Source: Burkholderiaceae bacterium
Lineage (GTDB): Bacteria > Pseudomonadota > Gammaproteobacteria > Burkholderiales > Burkholderiaceae_C
Direction of reading: 5' to 3'
Assembly (NCBI GenBank): GCA_019234815.1
Contig: JAFALA010000097.1
Location: 1-56,230, forward strand
Length of the DNA: 56,230 bases
Shown: positions 25,126-32,898 of the stretch, in pieces
Layout of the letters: each line of letters opens with the position of its first letter
Position numbering within the stretch: position 1 is the stretch's first letter
Translations under genes and position numbers: made by a program
The notes under the pieces: model-generated
What the model was told of the DNA's origin: nothing
What the model saw: only the letters and a program-made list of their open reading frames with translations
Databases searched by the model: none

Positions 25126-25331
25126 ACACATGGCGTCTTGTCCGCGTGATCGCGGGTACCTTCATCCTCCTGAGCCTGTTGCTGGGCGTGCCCGGCAGCC
25201 CGCTGTTCGTGAGCCCCTGGTGGCAGGCCTTCACGGCCTTCGTCGGCACCAACCTGCTGCAAAGCGGGCTGACGCGCTGGTGCCTGATGGAGCGCATCCT
25301 GCGCAGAATCGGCGTGGAGCCGGGCTGCTGA
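25122..25331 (+). CDS. DUF2892 (YgaP transmembrane-type) small membrane protein
   Basis: 69 residues with two hydrophobic segments (VIAGTFILLSLLLGV and FTAFVGTNLLQSGLTRWCLMERILRRIGV). The pattern FVGTNLLQSGLTRWCLMERIL matches the membrane domain that in E. coli YgaP is fused to a rhodanese. Its ATG overlaps the RND stop codon (ATGA), so it is translationally coupled to the pump. No rhodanese is attached. A role in sulfur handling beside the pump is inference from the family. Confidence 0.87.
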   Translation: MNTWRLVRVIAGTFILLSLLLGVPGSPLFVSPWWQAFTAFVGTNLLQSGLTRWCLMERILRRIGVEPGC

Positions 25332-25405
25332 ATATCAGCGGCGACAGGGTTCAAATAGGCGCTGAGTGGCGCGCTGCAGGGCGCGACCCATGAAAGGGAC
25401 GAAAC

Positions 25406-25852
25406 ATGGACAAGGAACTGGTCAGCGTCGAGCTGAAGGAAATCCGGAGCTACCAATTCGAAGCACGCTTCGGAGACGGCGTGCCCGACTTGGTCTGCGA
25501 CGAGCCACCGCCCTTGGGCGCCGGCGCCGGGCCTTCGCCGGTGCAGCTGCTCGCCGCGGCCGTGGGCAATTGCCTGAGCGACTCGCTCACGTTTGCATTC
25601 AAGAAATACAAGCAGGAGGCCGGACCGCTGTCGGTGCGCGTCGTGGCCAGCGTGGGGCGCAACGAAACGGGGCGTCTTCGCGTGCTGCAGATCGAGGTCT
25701 GGCTGAAGCTGGGTGTTCTGGCCGGCGCGCTGATGCATGTGGACCGGGTGCTGGCCCAGTTCGAAGCCTTTTGCACGGTCACGCAGAGCGTAGGCCAGGG
25801 CATCCCCATCGCGCTGCACGTTCAGGATGTCGCGGGCCAGATCCTCAAATGA
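25406..25852 (+). CDS. OsmC/Ohr family protein
   Basis: 148 residues of the OsmC fold, thiol peroxidases that reduce organic hydroperoxides through two cysteines. C56 in AAAVGNCLSDSLTFAF and C123 in FEAFCTVTQSV are the expected pair. The divergent N-terminus and short strands place it with the OsmC-like subgroup of unknown substrate and not with Ohr proper. It is 74 bases after DUF2892 on the same strand and probably the last gene of the ArsR-RND unit. Confidence 0.88.
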   Translation: MDKELVSVELKEIRSYQFEARFGDGVPDLVCDEPPPLGAGAGPSPVQLLAAAVGNCLSDSLTFAFKKYKQEAGPLSVRVVASVGRNETGRLRVLQIEVWLKLGVLAGALMHVDRVLAQFEAFCTVTQSVGQGIPIALHVQDVAGQILK

Positions 25853-25896
25853 TGGAATCGCAACGGATCCAGGCGCCGCTTTTGGCAGCGCCGGTC

Positions 25897-26769
25897 TTAC
25901 CAGTTGGCGGCAAACGCTGCCAGGGCCCGGCTTGGCGTTCGCTCGCGGTGCTGGATCGCAACAAAGGCGCGCGCTGCCAGCGTCAGGGGCAGGCGCTTGA
26001 GCGTGCCAGCTGCCAGGCGAGGCGCCGCGGCGAGGTCTGATACCGCAGTCAAAGTGCCGCCGGCAGCCACGGCGGCCATGACGGCCTCGTTCGAAGGCAG
26101 GGTCAGCAGCACCTTCAGCTGACAGGGTTGAATTCCGTGGACGATCAGGCTCGATTCAAACTCGGTCCTTGTGCCGGAGCCCTGTTCACGCAGTACCCAC
26201 GAGGCTTGAACCAGGTCCTTGGGCTTCAACATCTTCTTTTGAGCCAGCGGGTGGCCAGGCGCCGCATAGACGGAAAGGCGGTCGTGGCCGACGGTGTGCT
26301 GTGTCAGGGCAGGTAGTTCGACCAGGCCTTCGATAAAGCCCAGGTCGGCTTCCGCATCCGCCACGGCCTGCGCCACCTGCTGCGTGTTGCCCATCTGCAG
26401 CAGCAAGTCAATGTCGGGATGCGACTGTGCAAATTGAGCCATGCGCTGCGGCAGCCAGTAGCTGGCGACGGTCTGGCTGGCCGCGATGCGCAGCGTGCCG
26501 CGCTTCAGCCCTGCCAGCTCATCAAGCGCGCGGCGTGCCGCGGTCGATCGGGCCAGCACGGCCCTGGCCTCGACCAGGAACACCCGCCCGGCCTCGGACA
26601 ACTCCAGCCCGCGGCCGACGCGGTTGAACAGATGGACGCTGTAGCGCTGCTCCAGCGCCGCCACGGCCGCGCTGGCGGCCGATTGGGTGATGTGCAGCTG
26701 CTGCGCCGCCTGCGTCATGTGGCCGCGTTCGGCCACGGCCACGAAGACGCGCAGTTGTTCGAGTGTCAT
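25897..26769 (-). CDS. LysR family regulator, YeiE-like by context
   Basis: 290 residues from the ATG at 26769 (a GTG at 26802 gives 11 more). The N-terminal helix-turn-helix is MTLEQLRVFVAVAERGHMTQAAQQLHITQSAASAAVAALEQRYSVHLFNRVGRGLELSEAG, and the effector domain follows from about residue 90 (GTLRIAASQTVASYWLPQRMAQFAQSHPDI). It is divergent from a yeiH-type gene, the arrangement of E. coli yeiE-yeiH. YeiE-type regulators have been tied to sulfite stress, which fits the sulfur theme of the preceding cluster. The effector here is inferred from gene order only. Confidence 0.9.
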   Translation of the reverse strand: MTLEQLRVFVAVAERGHMTQAAQQLHITQSAASAAVAALEQRYSVHLFNRVGRGLELSEAGRVFLVEARAVLARSTAARRALDELAGLKRGTLRIAASQTVASYWLPQRMAQFAQSHPDIDLLLQMGNTQQVAQAVADAEADLGFIEGLVELPALTQHTVGHDRLSVYAAPGHPLAQKKMLKPKDLVQASWVLREQGSGTRTEFESSLIVHGIQPCQLKVLLTLPSNEAVMAAVAAGGTLTAVSDLAAAPRLAAGTLKRLPLTLAARAFVAIQHRERTPSRALAAFAANW

Positions 26770-26850
26770 GCTTGAATGATCGCAAATTTTGATTGAATTC
26801 ACAAAAACAATTCGTTGGAGTTTTTGATTGCAAAACGCGACATTGAGCGC

Positions 26851-27933
26851 ATGGACATCATTTCTTCATGCGTTTCTCCTGTTGGAAGCCCTGCCGGGCT
26901 GCGTTCCCTGGTCGGCATCCTGCCGGGCGTGCTGCTGTGCGCGGCGCTGACCCTGGCGGCGAACCTGCTGCAGGACTTTGAAGCCCAATGGCTGGGCCGC
27001 GCCTGGCTGGAGGCTTTGGTGCTGGCGATCCTGCTCGGTACGGCTGTTCGCACGGCCTGGGCGCCCGGCCCGCGCTGGAGCGCCGGCATCCAGTTCAGCG
27101 CCAAGTTCCTGCTGGAGCTGGCGGTGGTGCTGCTCGGCGCCACCGTCAGTGCCCGCATGGTGCTGGGCAACGGCTGGGGCTTCGTGCTGGGCATCGCCGC
27201 CGTGGTGTTCCTGGCCATCGCCGTCAGCTACGGCCTGGGGCGGCTGTTCGGGCTGCCGCCGCGCATGGCCACCTTGATCGCCTGCGGCAACTCGATCTGC
27301 GGCAATTCGGCCATTGCCGCGGTGGCGCCGGTGATCGGCGCCCATGGCGACGATGTGGCCGCGTCAATTGCCTTCACGGCCGTGCTCGGCGTGGGCGTGG
27401 TGCTGGGGCTGCCGGTGCTGGCCGTGCTGCTGGGCTGGAGCGCCAGGACCTTCGGCGTGTTCGCCGGACTCACGGTCTACGCGGTGCCGCAGGTGCTGGC
27501 GGCGACCGCGCCCATCAGCTCCGTTTCGGCGCAGGTGGGAACGCTGGTGAAGCTGGTCAGGGTCCTGATGCTGGGGCCGGTGGTGCTGGCGCTGTCGCTG
27601 TTGACGCGGGCTGGCGGCGGACCGGACAAGATGGGCACGCCCGGGCCTGCCGGCCGCGCCGCCAGGCTGGAGCAGCTCGTGCCCTGGTTCATCGTGGGCT
27701 TCCTGCTGATGGTGGGCGCACGGTCCGCCGGATTCGTTCCCCTGGCCGCTGCGCATGCCCTGGCACGGGTGTCCGGCGTCCTGACGGTGATGTCGATGGC
27801 CGCCTTGGGTTTGGGGGTGGACATCCGCGTGGTCGCCAAGGCCGGACCGCGCGTCACCGCGGTGGTGGTCCTGTCCTTGCTGGCACTGGGCGCGATCAGT
27901 TACGCGCTGATCTGTTTGCTGGGGGTGGTCTAA
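26851..27933 (+). CDS. yeiH: YeiH/UPF0324 family membrane transporter
   Basis: 360 residues from the ATG at 26851; a TTG at 26815 would add 12. About ten hydrophobic segments are present, with the family signature RMATLIACGNSICGNSAIAAVAPVIGA and TLVKLVRVLMLGPVV. The family was long uncharacterised; YeiH has been described as a sulfite exporter in enterobacteria. It is divergent from the LysR gene and its last codon overlaps the convergent GNAT gene by four bases. Confidence 0.9.
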   Translation: MDIISSCVSPVGSPAGLRSLVGILPGVLLCAALTLAANLLQDFEAQWLGRAWLEALVLAILLGTAVRTAWAPGPRWSAGIQFSAKFLLELAVVLLGATVSARMVLGNGWGFVLGIAAVVFLAIAVSYGLGRLFGLPPRMATLIACGNSICGNSAIAAVAPVIGAHGDDVAASIAFTAVLGVGVVLGLPVLAVLLGWSARTFGVFAGLTVYAVPQVLAATAPISSVSAQVGTLVKLVRVLMLGPVVLALSLLTRAGGGPDKMGTPGPAGRAARLEQLVPWFIVGFLLMVGARSAGFVPLAAAHALARVSGVLTVMSMAALGLGVDIRVVAKAGPRVTAVVVLSLLALGAISYALICLLGVV

Positions 27934-28619
27934 GCCAATCTCGACACGACGGCGCCGGGAATCGTGCCCACGCGGCGGAACCCCAGGCGTTCGTAGATGC
28001 CGATGGCGCCGCTGTTGGCGCTGGCCACATGCAGGAATGAGCGCTCGCCGCGCGCCATCTGCCGCCGCACCAGATGCGCCACCAGACGGCGCGCCAGGCC
28101 GCGCCCCTGCGCGTCGGGGTGCGTGCAGACCCCGCTGATCTCGCGCAGGCCGCCTGCATCCATGCGCTCGCCCGCCATCGCGATCAGCTGGTCGCCTTCG
28201 AAGACGCCCACGTACTCGCCCATCGCTATGGTCAGTTTGCCGAACGGGCCGGGCTTGGTGAGCTCGGCGAGCGCGAGCATCTGCGGCACATGTTCGGGCA
28301 TGAGCCGCTGCAGCGGGAGGTCTGTGGCTGGCAGCGGGGCGTCTGGGTCGCGCAGCATCTGGTCGAAGATCCCGCGCCCGTGCAATTGCCAGTCCGCCGG
28401 CACCTCGCCGCCGTAGCCGACGGCGTAGAGCGCCTCGCCGACGGGGCAGAAAGGCGCCAGGTCGTCGAATGCGGGTGCATCGGGATGGGCAAACGCCAGA
28501 ATGGCCGAGTAACCCGGGGCAAAGCGGCGGGCCCGCTCGGTGCCGATGGAAATGTGGCGCTGCGGGCCCGACAGGCAGTGCCAGGCCATGTGGGGAAACC
28601 GATCAAGCATGGGCGGCAT
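27930..28619 (-). CDS. GNAT family N-acetyltransferase, FR47-like
   Basis: 229 residues. The C-terminal GNAT fold spans about residues 105-225: MPEHVPQMLALAELTKPGPF, YVGVFEGDQLIAMAGERM, LREISGVCTHPDAQGRGLARRLVAHLVRRQMARGERSFLHVASANSGAIGIYERLGFRRVG. The acetyl-CoA pyrophosphate loop is the PDAQGRGLARRL segment. The N-terminal 100 residues are a degenerate second half as in FR47-type proteins. The acceptor is unknown. It is convergent with yeiH and follows the solute-binding protein gene by 22 bases on the same strand. Confidence 0.88.
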   Translation of the reverse strand: MPPMLDRFPHMAWHCLSGPQRHISIGTERARRFAPGYSAILAFAHPDAPAFDDLAPFCPVGEALYAVGYGGEVPADWQLHGRGIFDQMLRDPDAPLPATDLPLQRLMPEHVPQMLALAELTKPGPFGKLTIAMGEYVGVFEGDQLIAMAGERMDAGGLREISGVCTHPDAQGRGLARRLVAHLVRRQMARGERSFLHVASANSGAIGIYERLGFRRVGTIPGAVVSRLA

Positions 28620-28641
28620 TGTGACGGGATCGGTGACCGGT

Positions 28642-29442
28642 TCAAGGTACGGGTTTCAGATTCAGCCGGCTTTTCAGCTTGCCAACGGCGCCGTTCTTGA
28701 CCAGGGCCTCGACGATCTCGTTCATCTCCGCCACTGAAATCGGGCCGTCGCGGCGCACCAGGTTGGAGAGTTCGACCTTGGAGTCGTAGACGTCGCCAAC
28801 GATCAATTGCTCGCGCAGCGCCGGATCCGCCATGCTCATCGCCATGATGGCCTCCGGCACGATGCCGACGTCGGCGTGTCCGGCCTGGACGAACTTCAGC
28901 ACCGATTCATTGCTGGTCAGCAGCTGCGCCTTGAAGCGGCTGGTGATGTAGGCCTCGTCCGGGTTGTTGTCGAACAGCCGGTAGTGGTAGCCGCGCACGC
29001 CGGCAATGCTGCGGCGTGGCAGGTCTTTGAAGACCGCGCGCCCGCCGTTTGGGTTGTCGCGCCGGGCAATGTAGACATCCCCGCTGGTCAACAGGGTGCG
29101 CGTGGCCAGCAGCCCGAGTTTCGGCGCCGTCCAGGCGGTGGTTCGCAAGGGGTAGACATCGGCGGTCTTGTCCATGAATCGGCTGTCGAGCCGCATGCGC
29201 GGCACGATCAGGATTTCAAACCGGAAATGTTTCTGGACCTGATTCATGTCTTCGATCAGGTCGACCAACGGACCTCGGGGCACGCCATCGTGGTCGCTGT
29301 AGATGACTCTTGACCAGGGCTCCGAGGCCACCACCACGCGCACCTGGGCCAGGGTCCGTTCGGGTCCAAGGCCGAAGATCAGCGCCAGCAGCAAGGGCAG
29401 ATGGCGAGTCAGGCGCAGGCACGCCAAGACCATGGAGTGCAT
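28642..29442 (-). CDS. Periplasmic solute-binding protein (SBP_bac_3 fold), last gene of export operon
   Basis: 266 residues from the ATG at 29442, eight bases past the stop of the PLP enzyme. The signal peptide is MVLACLRLTRHLPLLLALIFGLGPERTLAQ. The mature protein starts VRVVVASEPWSRVIYSDHDGVPRGPLVDLIEDMNQ and has the two-lobe amino-acid-binding layout, with VQAGHADVGIVPEAIMAM in lobe two. No ABC permease is linked. It closes a four-gene unit of exported proteins, so it may bind the substrate or product of the two periplasmic enzymes, or sense it. Confidence 0.82.
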   Translation of the reverse strand: MHSMVLACLRLTRHLPLLLALIFGLGPERTLAQVRVVVASEPWSRVIYSDHDGVPRGPLVDLIEDMNQVQKHFRFEILIVPRMRLDSRFMDKTADVYPLRTTAWTAPKLGLLATRTLLTSGDVYIARRDNPNGGRAVFKDLPRRSIAGVRGYHYRLFDNNPDEAYITSRFKAQLLTSNESVLKFVQAGHADVGIVPEAIMAMSMADPALREQLIVGDVYDSKVELSNLVRRDGPISVAEMNEIVEALVKNGAVGKLKSRLNLKPVP

Positions 29443-29450
29443 GACGGAAT

Positions 29451-30734
29451 TCAAATGCCCACCTGCAGGACCGGCCAGCGCTCGACGATCTGCTTGCCGC
29501 GGAACGCCACCAGGTCGCCGAACTGCAGCAGCACGGCCTCGCTCTGGGTCGGGCGCAGGAAGATGAAGTCGTCGGCCTGGAGATCGACCTTGGCAGAGGC
29601 GCTGTAGCCCTGCTGGTTCGAGCTCACATAGGCCCAGTGCGGTTTCAGGCCCGGCGGCGATTCGGCCTCGGCCAGCCAGTTGCCGCTGTAGGCGAAAACC
29701 ATCTGCGCCGCATTGGGGTCCCAGGCGCGCAGCAGCGGGCCGGTCCATTCGAGCGCGGGCAGGCGCGCGCCCTGCAAGCGCTTGAGCACCGGGCTGGCAA
29801 TGAAGGCGCTGGGTTCGAAGTCGTGCAGGATGGGCAGGTCGTAATGCGTCGGGCACATCAGGCAGGAGCCGGCCGAGATGTCGTTCAGGAGCGCATCGCC
29901 CTCGTAATGGCGGAAGGTCGGGCTGCCCGCGCCGTTGAAGCACAGGCGCTCGTGCATGAGCTCGGGAAACTGGCCGGCGAGGAAGTCGCGGCAGGCCTGG
30001 TAGCGGGCCTTGACGCGCGGCAGCTCGGCCACGGCCAGGAGGCTGGGCAGGCCCATCAGGTGTGCGTCGTAGCCCATGAAGCCAGCCAGCTCCAGATGCT
30101 GGGGGTGGGCGCGAACGGTGTCCAGCGCCGGACGCAAGGCTTCAGGGCCGCCGTAGCCGCCGCGGTGCAGGCCCACGTCCAGCTCCAGGTTGACGCGCAG
30201 GCGCGTGCCCAGGGTCTGCGCCAGGGCCAGGTATTGCTGCAGGCGGGCGTCGGTGTCGATCAGCCATTGCAGCTGCCGGGCCGGGTCGAACGGACCCCGG
30301 TGCTCGGCGTAGAAGCGCCTGGCCGCGCTGACCGGCATGGGCTTGCCCATCAGGATGTCGGCCTTGGGGCGCTGGACCGCCATGGCCTGCAGGAAGGGCC
30401 GGTGAAAGCACATCAGCGCCTCGGTGCGCGCGCGCGTGGCGATGTAGTCGACCAGCGCCGGGCTGGGCACGGACTTGACCACCACGCGGTAGGTCTTGGC
30501 CCCGGCGCCAGGGGCCGCGGTGGACGCGGACTGGACGACGCGATCGATGTTGCGGTCCAGCCGATCCAGGTCGATCAGCAGGACGGGCCGGTCGATCTCG
30601 TTCGCGCGCAGCATCTGGTTCAGCGCGGCGTAGTAGGGGCCGTGCGGGCCGCCTTGGTCGCCTGGCCGGCTCAACGCCACCGCCGTGCCGGCCAGCGCCG
30701 CGCCTCCGAGCAGCCAGGTTCGCCGATTGACCAT
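29451..30734 (-). CDS. Tat-exported fold-type III PLP enzyme (DSD1 / D-threonine aldolase-like)
   Basis: 427 residues from the ATG at 30734, preceded by TTTGGAG with six bases spacing. The N-terminus MVNRRTWLLGGAALAGTAVAL is a twin-arginine signal, so the folded, cofactor-loaded enzyme would go to the periplasm. The catalytic domain opens RPVLLIDLDRLDRNIDRVV, with the likely PLP lysine K87 in YRVVVKSVP, and has RVNLELDVGLHRGGYGG and LAGFMGYDAHLMG. This matches the alanine racemase N-terminal fold of D-serine dehydratase-like and D-threonine aldolase-like proteins. The substrate is unknown; a D- or beta-hydroxy amino acid is a reasonable guess. It starts one base after the FAD enzyme stop. Confidence 0.88.
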   Translation of the reverse strand: MVNRRTWLLGGAALAGTAVALSRPGDQGGPHGPYYAALNQMLRANEIDRPVLLIDLDRLDRNIDRVVQSASTAAPGAGAKTYRVVVKSVPSPALVDYIATRARTEALMCFHRPFLQAMAVQRPKADILMGKPMPVSAARRFYAEHRGPFDPARQLQWLIDTDARLQQYLALAQTLGTRLRVNLELDVGLHRGGYGGPEALRPALDTVRAHPQHLELAGFMGYDAHLMGLPSLLAVAELPRVKARYQACRDFLAGQFPELMHERLCFNGAGSPTFRHYEGDALLNDISAGSCLMCPTHYDLPILHDFEPSAFIASPVLKRLQGARLPALEWTGPLLRAWDPNAAQMVFAYSGNWLAEAESPPGLKPHWAYVSSNQQGYSASAKVDLQADDFIFLRPTQSEAVLLQFGDLVAFRGKQIVERWPVLQVGI

Positions 30735-30735
30735 G

Positions 30736-32166
30736 TCAGGCTCCAAAGATCTGATGCAGGTGCTTGTTCATCATGCGGCCCCGCGGGTCCAGCGCGCGGC
30801 GCACCTCGTGGAAGTCCTTCCAGTGCCGCGGATAGAGCGCGGCCAGGCGCTTGGCGTCCAGCGTGTGGATCTTGCCCCAGTGCGGACGGCCCTGGTATTT
30901 CCAGAAAATGGGCTCGATCTGCTCGAAATAGGGCCGATAGTCGACATCGCCGAACTGGTGGACCGAGATGGCGCAGCCGCCGCGCTCGCCCAGGCCTTCG
31001 AGCAGCGAGAGCCAGATGTCGTCGCCCTTGCAGTAGCGGAATTCCAGCGGGAAGCAGACCGGCATGTTGCGCTCGCGGATGGTGCGCAGGATCTCCCGCA
31101 GGCAGGCCGGGCCGGCCTCGGCGGGCACGGTGTACTCCATCTCGCGAAAACGGACCTCCCGCACATGCGGAAAGACCTGGAACGAGGGCCCCACGCGCAC
31201 CGTGCTGCCCGATCCGCCCACGGCGGCCATCAGGATCTTTTCGTAGGCCGTCTCGCCGATGCCGGGCAGCCAGCCCACCGTCTCGTAGACGGTCTTCAGC
31301 GTGTTGAGCGCGCCCGGATCGTCCTCGCCGAGCTCGACGTCGCCGGGCGCGGCCAGGTCGGTCGAGACGGTGATGGCCAGGGGCGAGTGCAGCAGCGGCA
31401 GCATCTCGAAATGCCGGTGCCGGGCGAGGCGGTGCTCGATGTCGTCCAGCACGTCTTCGGTCTTCTCGACGCGGTTGGTCTCGGTCAGCCTGAACGCGGC
31501 CTGGTTCTGCATCTTCAGCCGGGTCACCAGCCCCAAGGCGCCGACCGAGGTGCGCGCCGCCTGGAACACCTCGGGGTGCTGGCTGGCGCTGCATTCCAGC
31601 AGTTCGCCGCCGGGCGTGGCCAGCGTCAGCCCCACGCAGTAGGACGACATGTTGCCGAAGCGCTGGCCGGTGGCATGGACTGCGTTGGCGACGGCGCCGC
31701 CGAGCGAGAGGTAGTTCAGGTCGGGTTGGTTGGGCAGCGCCTGGCCGACGGCGTCCAGCAGGGGCCCGAGCTTGCTGACGCGCGTGCCGGCCCAGATGTC
31801 GGCCTGCTGCGCGGCGGGGTCGTGCGCGATCACGCCGCTGAGCAGGTCCATGCTGATCAGGCTGTCCTGGGTGGGCACCACGGCGCTGAACGAGTGGCCC
31901 GCGCCGACCGCCCGCACCACGCCCGGCGCCTTGCGCAGCAGCGCCACCAGCTCGTCTTCGCTGGCCGGCGCTGCGCGCAGGCTGGGCGTGCAGCTCTGGT
32001 TGCCGGCCCAGTTGATCCAGGGCAAGGGCTGGCCCGGCTTGAACTCGACCGGGCTTTGCGGCTCGGCCGCGCCCATGTGGCGCGAGCAGCCGGGCAGGCA
32101 GCCCAAGGCGGCGCCTGCGGCGGAGACCTGCAGCCATTGGCGGCGCGTCCAGGCGGTGCGTGTCAT
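30736..32166 (-). CDS. Exported FAD-linked oxidoreductase of the aldonolactone oxidase family
   Basis: 476 residues. The start at 32166 overlaps the cytochrome c stop by ATGA. The N-terminus has RRQWLQVSAAGAALGCLPGC: both a twin-arginine-like motif and a lipobox with C27, so it is probably an exported, anchored lipoprotein. The FAD domain has VVRAVGAGHSFSAV, with H91 placed to hold FAD covalently as in L-gulonolactone and D-arabinono-1,4-lactone oxidases. LSLGGAVANAVHATG is the second FAD contact. The C-terminal domain ends in the family motif RPHWGKIHTLDA. Substrates of this family are sugar lactones or alditols. With a cytochrome c encoded just upstream it is likely a dehydrogenase feeding that cytochrome, not an H2O2-forming oxidase. 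Confidence 0.88.
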   Translation of the reverse strand: MTRTAWTRRQWLQVSAAGAALGCLPGCSRHMGAAEPQSPVEFKPGQPLPWINWAGNQSCTPSLRAAPASEDELVALLRKAPGVVRAVGAGHSFSAVVPTQDSLISMDLLSGVIAHDPAAQQADIWAGTRVSKLGPLLDAVGQALPNQPDLNYLSLGGAVANAVHATGQRFGNMSSYCVGLTLATPGGELLECSASQHPEVFQAARTSVGALGLVTRLKMQNQAAFRLTETNRVEKTEDVLDDIEHRLARHRHFEMLPLLHSPLAITVSTDLAAPGDVELGEDDPGALNTLKTVYETVGWLPGIGETAYEKILMAAVGGSGSTVRVGPSFQVFPHVREVRFREMEYTVPAEAGPACLREILRTIRERNMPVCFPLEFRYCKGDDIWLSLLEGLGERGGCAISVHQFGDVDYRPYFEQIEPIFWKYQGRPHWGKIHTLDAKRLAALYPRHWKDFHEVRRALDPRGRMMNKHLHQIFGA

Positions 32167-32480
32167 TGGCCGGTTCCAGCCGGCATGCCTGCCATGAAGC
32201 GGATCAAGGCCCGGAAGTCGGCCTCGCTGCAGGCGCTGCAATAGCCCAGCGGCGGCATGCCCTTGAGTCCTTCCACCACGTGACGCAGCAGGGCGTCCTC
32301 GCCTTGGGCCTTGCGGGTCTGCCAATCTTGTGCCTTGCCCACCAGCGGCGCGCCGACGCCGGGCCGCAAATGGCATTGCACGCAATTGTTGTTGAACAAG
32401 GCCATCTGGCGCGGGCTGGGCTCGGCGATGGCGCCTAGCGTCAGGAACAGCGCGCACAAGGCAAACCATGGCTTCAACAT
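32163..32480 (-). CDS. Small periplasmic c-type cytochrome (c5-like)
   Basis: 105 residues from the ATG at 32480. The signal peptide MLKPWFALCALFLTLGAIAE is followed by a heme-binding NNNCVQCHLRP (C33, C36, H37), and the Met ligand is probably in LKGMPPLGYCSACSEADF. The extra Cys pair in YCSAC is a cytochrome c5 trait. It is the first gene of the four-gene unit and the natural electron acceptor of the FAD enzyme encoded next. No classical ribosome site is visible upstream. Confidence 0.88.
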   Translation of the reverse strand: MLKPWFALCALFLTLGAIAEPSPRQMALFNNNCVQCHLRPGVGAPLVGKAQDWQTRKAQGEDALLRHVVEGLKGMPPLGYCSACSEADFRALIRFMAGMPAGTGQ

Positions 32481-32737
32481 AGTGGGGGGTGGATGGACAC
32501 GTCGTCGCGATGATAGGCGCCGGACCATGCCTCGCCATTGAGGCGAAACCCCTGGAGTTCAGCGCTGGACTTGCGCTGCGTCAGTTCGCGGCCGCATGGG
32601 GTTATGCACCCTTTTCATAGATTGACATAGGGTTTTTACTTAATCACGTTTAGAATATCGGATCAGAGAGTATGGAAGTTCCAAAAATAGTTTTTTGTAG
32701 TTTCAGTGATCCAGATCAAATACAAATGGAGGTCATC
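32481..32737. other. AT-rich divergent region between cytochrome c operon and small membrane protein
   Basis: This gap must hold the promoter of the cytochrome c operon. On the plus strand a TTGACA is at 32622-32627, with TAGAAT at 32651-32656 (spacing too wide for a good sigma-70 promoter). A FNR-like GTGAT-N4-ATCAA is at 32706-32719. GC content drops sharply from 32610 to 32730. Confidence 0.45.
32706..32719. promoter_or_regulatory. FNR/Anr-like box
   Basis: GTGATCCAGATCAA differs at one base from the TTGAT-N4-ATCAA consensus. Its centre is about 25 bases before the ATG of the small protein, too close for classical activation at -41.5 of that gene, so it would have to repress, act on the divergent operon, or be chance. 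Confidence 0.35.
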
Positions 32738-32818
32738 ATGAGTGCAGTTGCCATGTTCATTATTTTCCCAGCTGTGATCTATCTGCTGGGCGAATTGTCG
32801 GTGGGATTCAAGGTATAA
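32738..32818 (+). CDS. 26-residue single-pass membrane peptide
   Basis: The peptide is 26 residues (MSAVAMFIIFPAVIYLLGEL followed by SVGFKV), with one hydrophobic helix covering residues 2-19 and a short tail ending in Lys-Val. A full GGAGG (32728-32732) sits five bases before the ATG, better than most genes around it. The frame is open from another ATG at 32672, but that start has no such site. I do not recognise the family. Size and layout recall single-helix accessory subunits of membrane complexes (for example CydX, CcoQ or KdpF), but no such complex is encoded next to it. Confidence 0.6.
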   Translation: MSAVAMFIIFPAVIYLLGELSVGFKV

Positions 32819-32898
32819 GAAACCCTTTCAACGAGATTCGGGTTCATATTCAGGCGGCCTGATTTTGGGCGCCCGGATGGGCCATTGGAATATTCCGC

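Noticed and set aside
32622..32656. TTGACA and TAGAAT as a sigma-70 promoter for the small membrane peptide
   Set aside because: The spacing is 23 bases, too wide for a normal promoter; kept only as a note on the intergenic region.
32672..32737. Upstream in-frame ATG that would extend the small peptide to 48 residues
   Set aside because: It has no proper ribosome site, while the internal ATG has GGAGG at ideal spacing, and the added residues are polar and would place an FNR-like box inside coding sequence.
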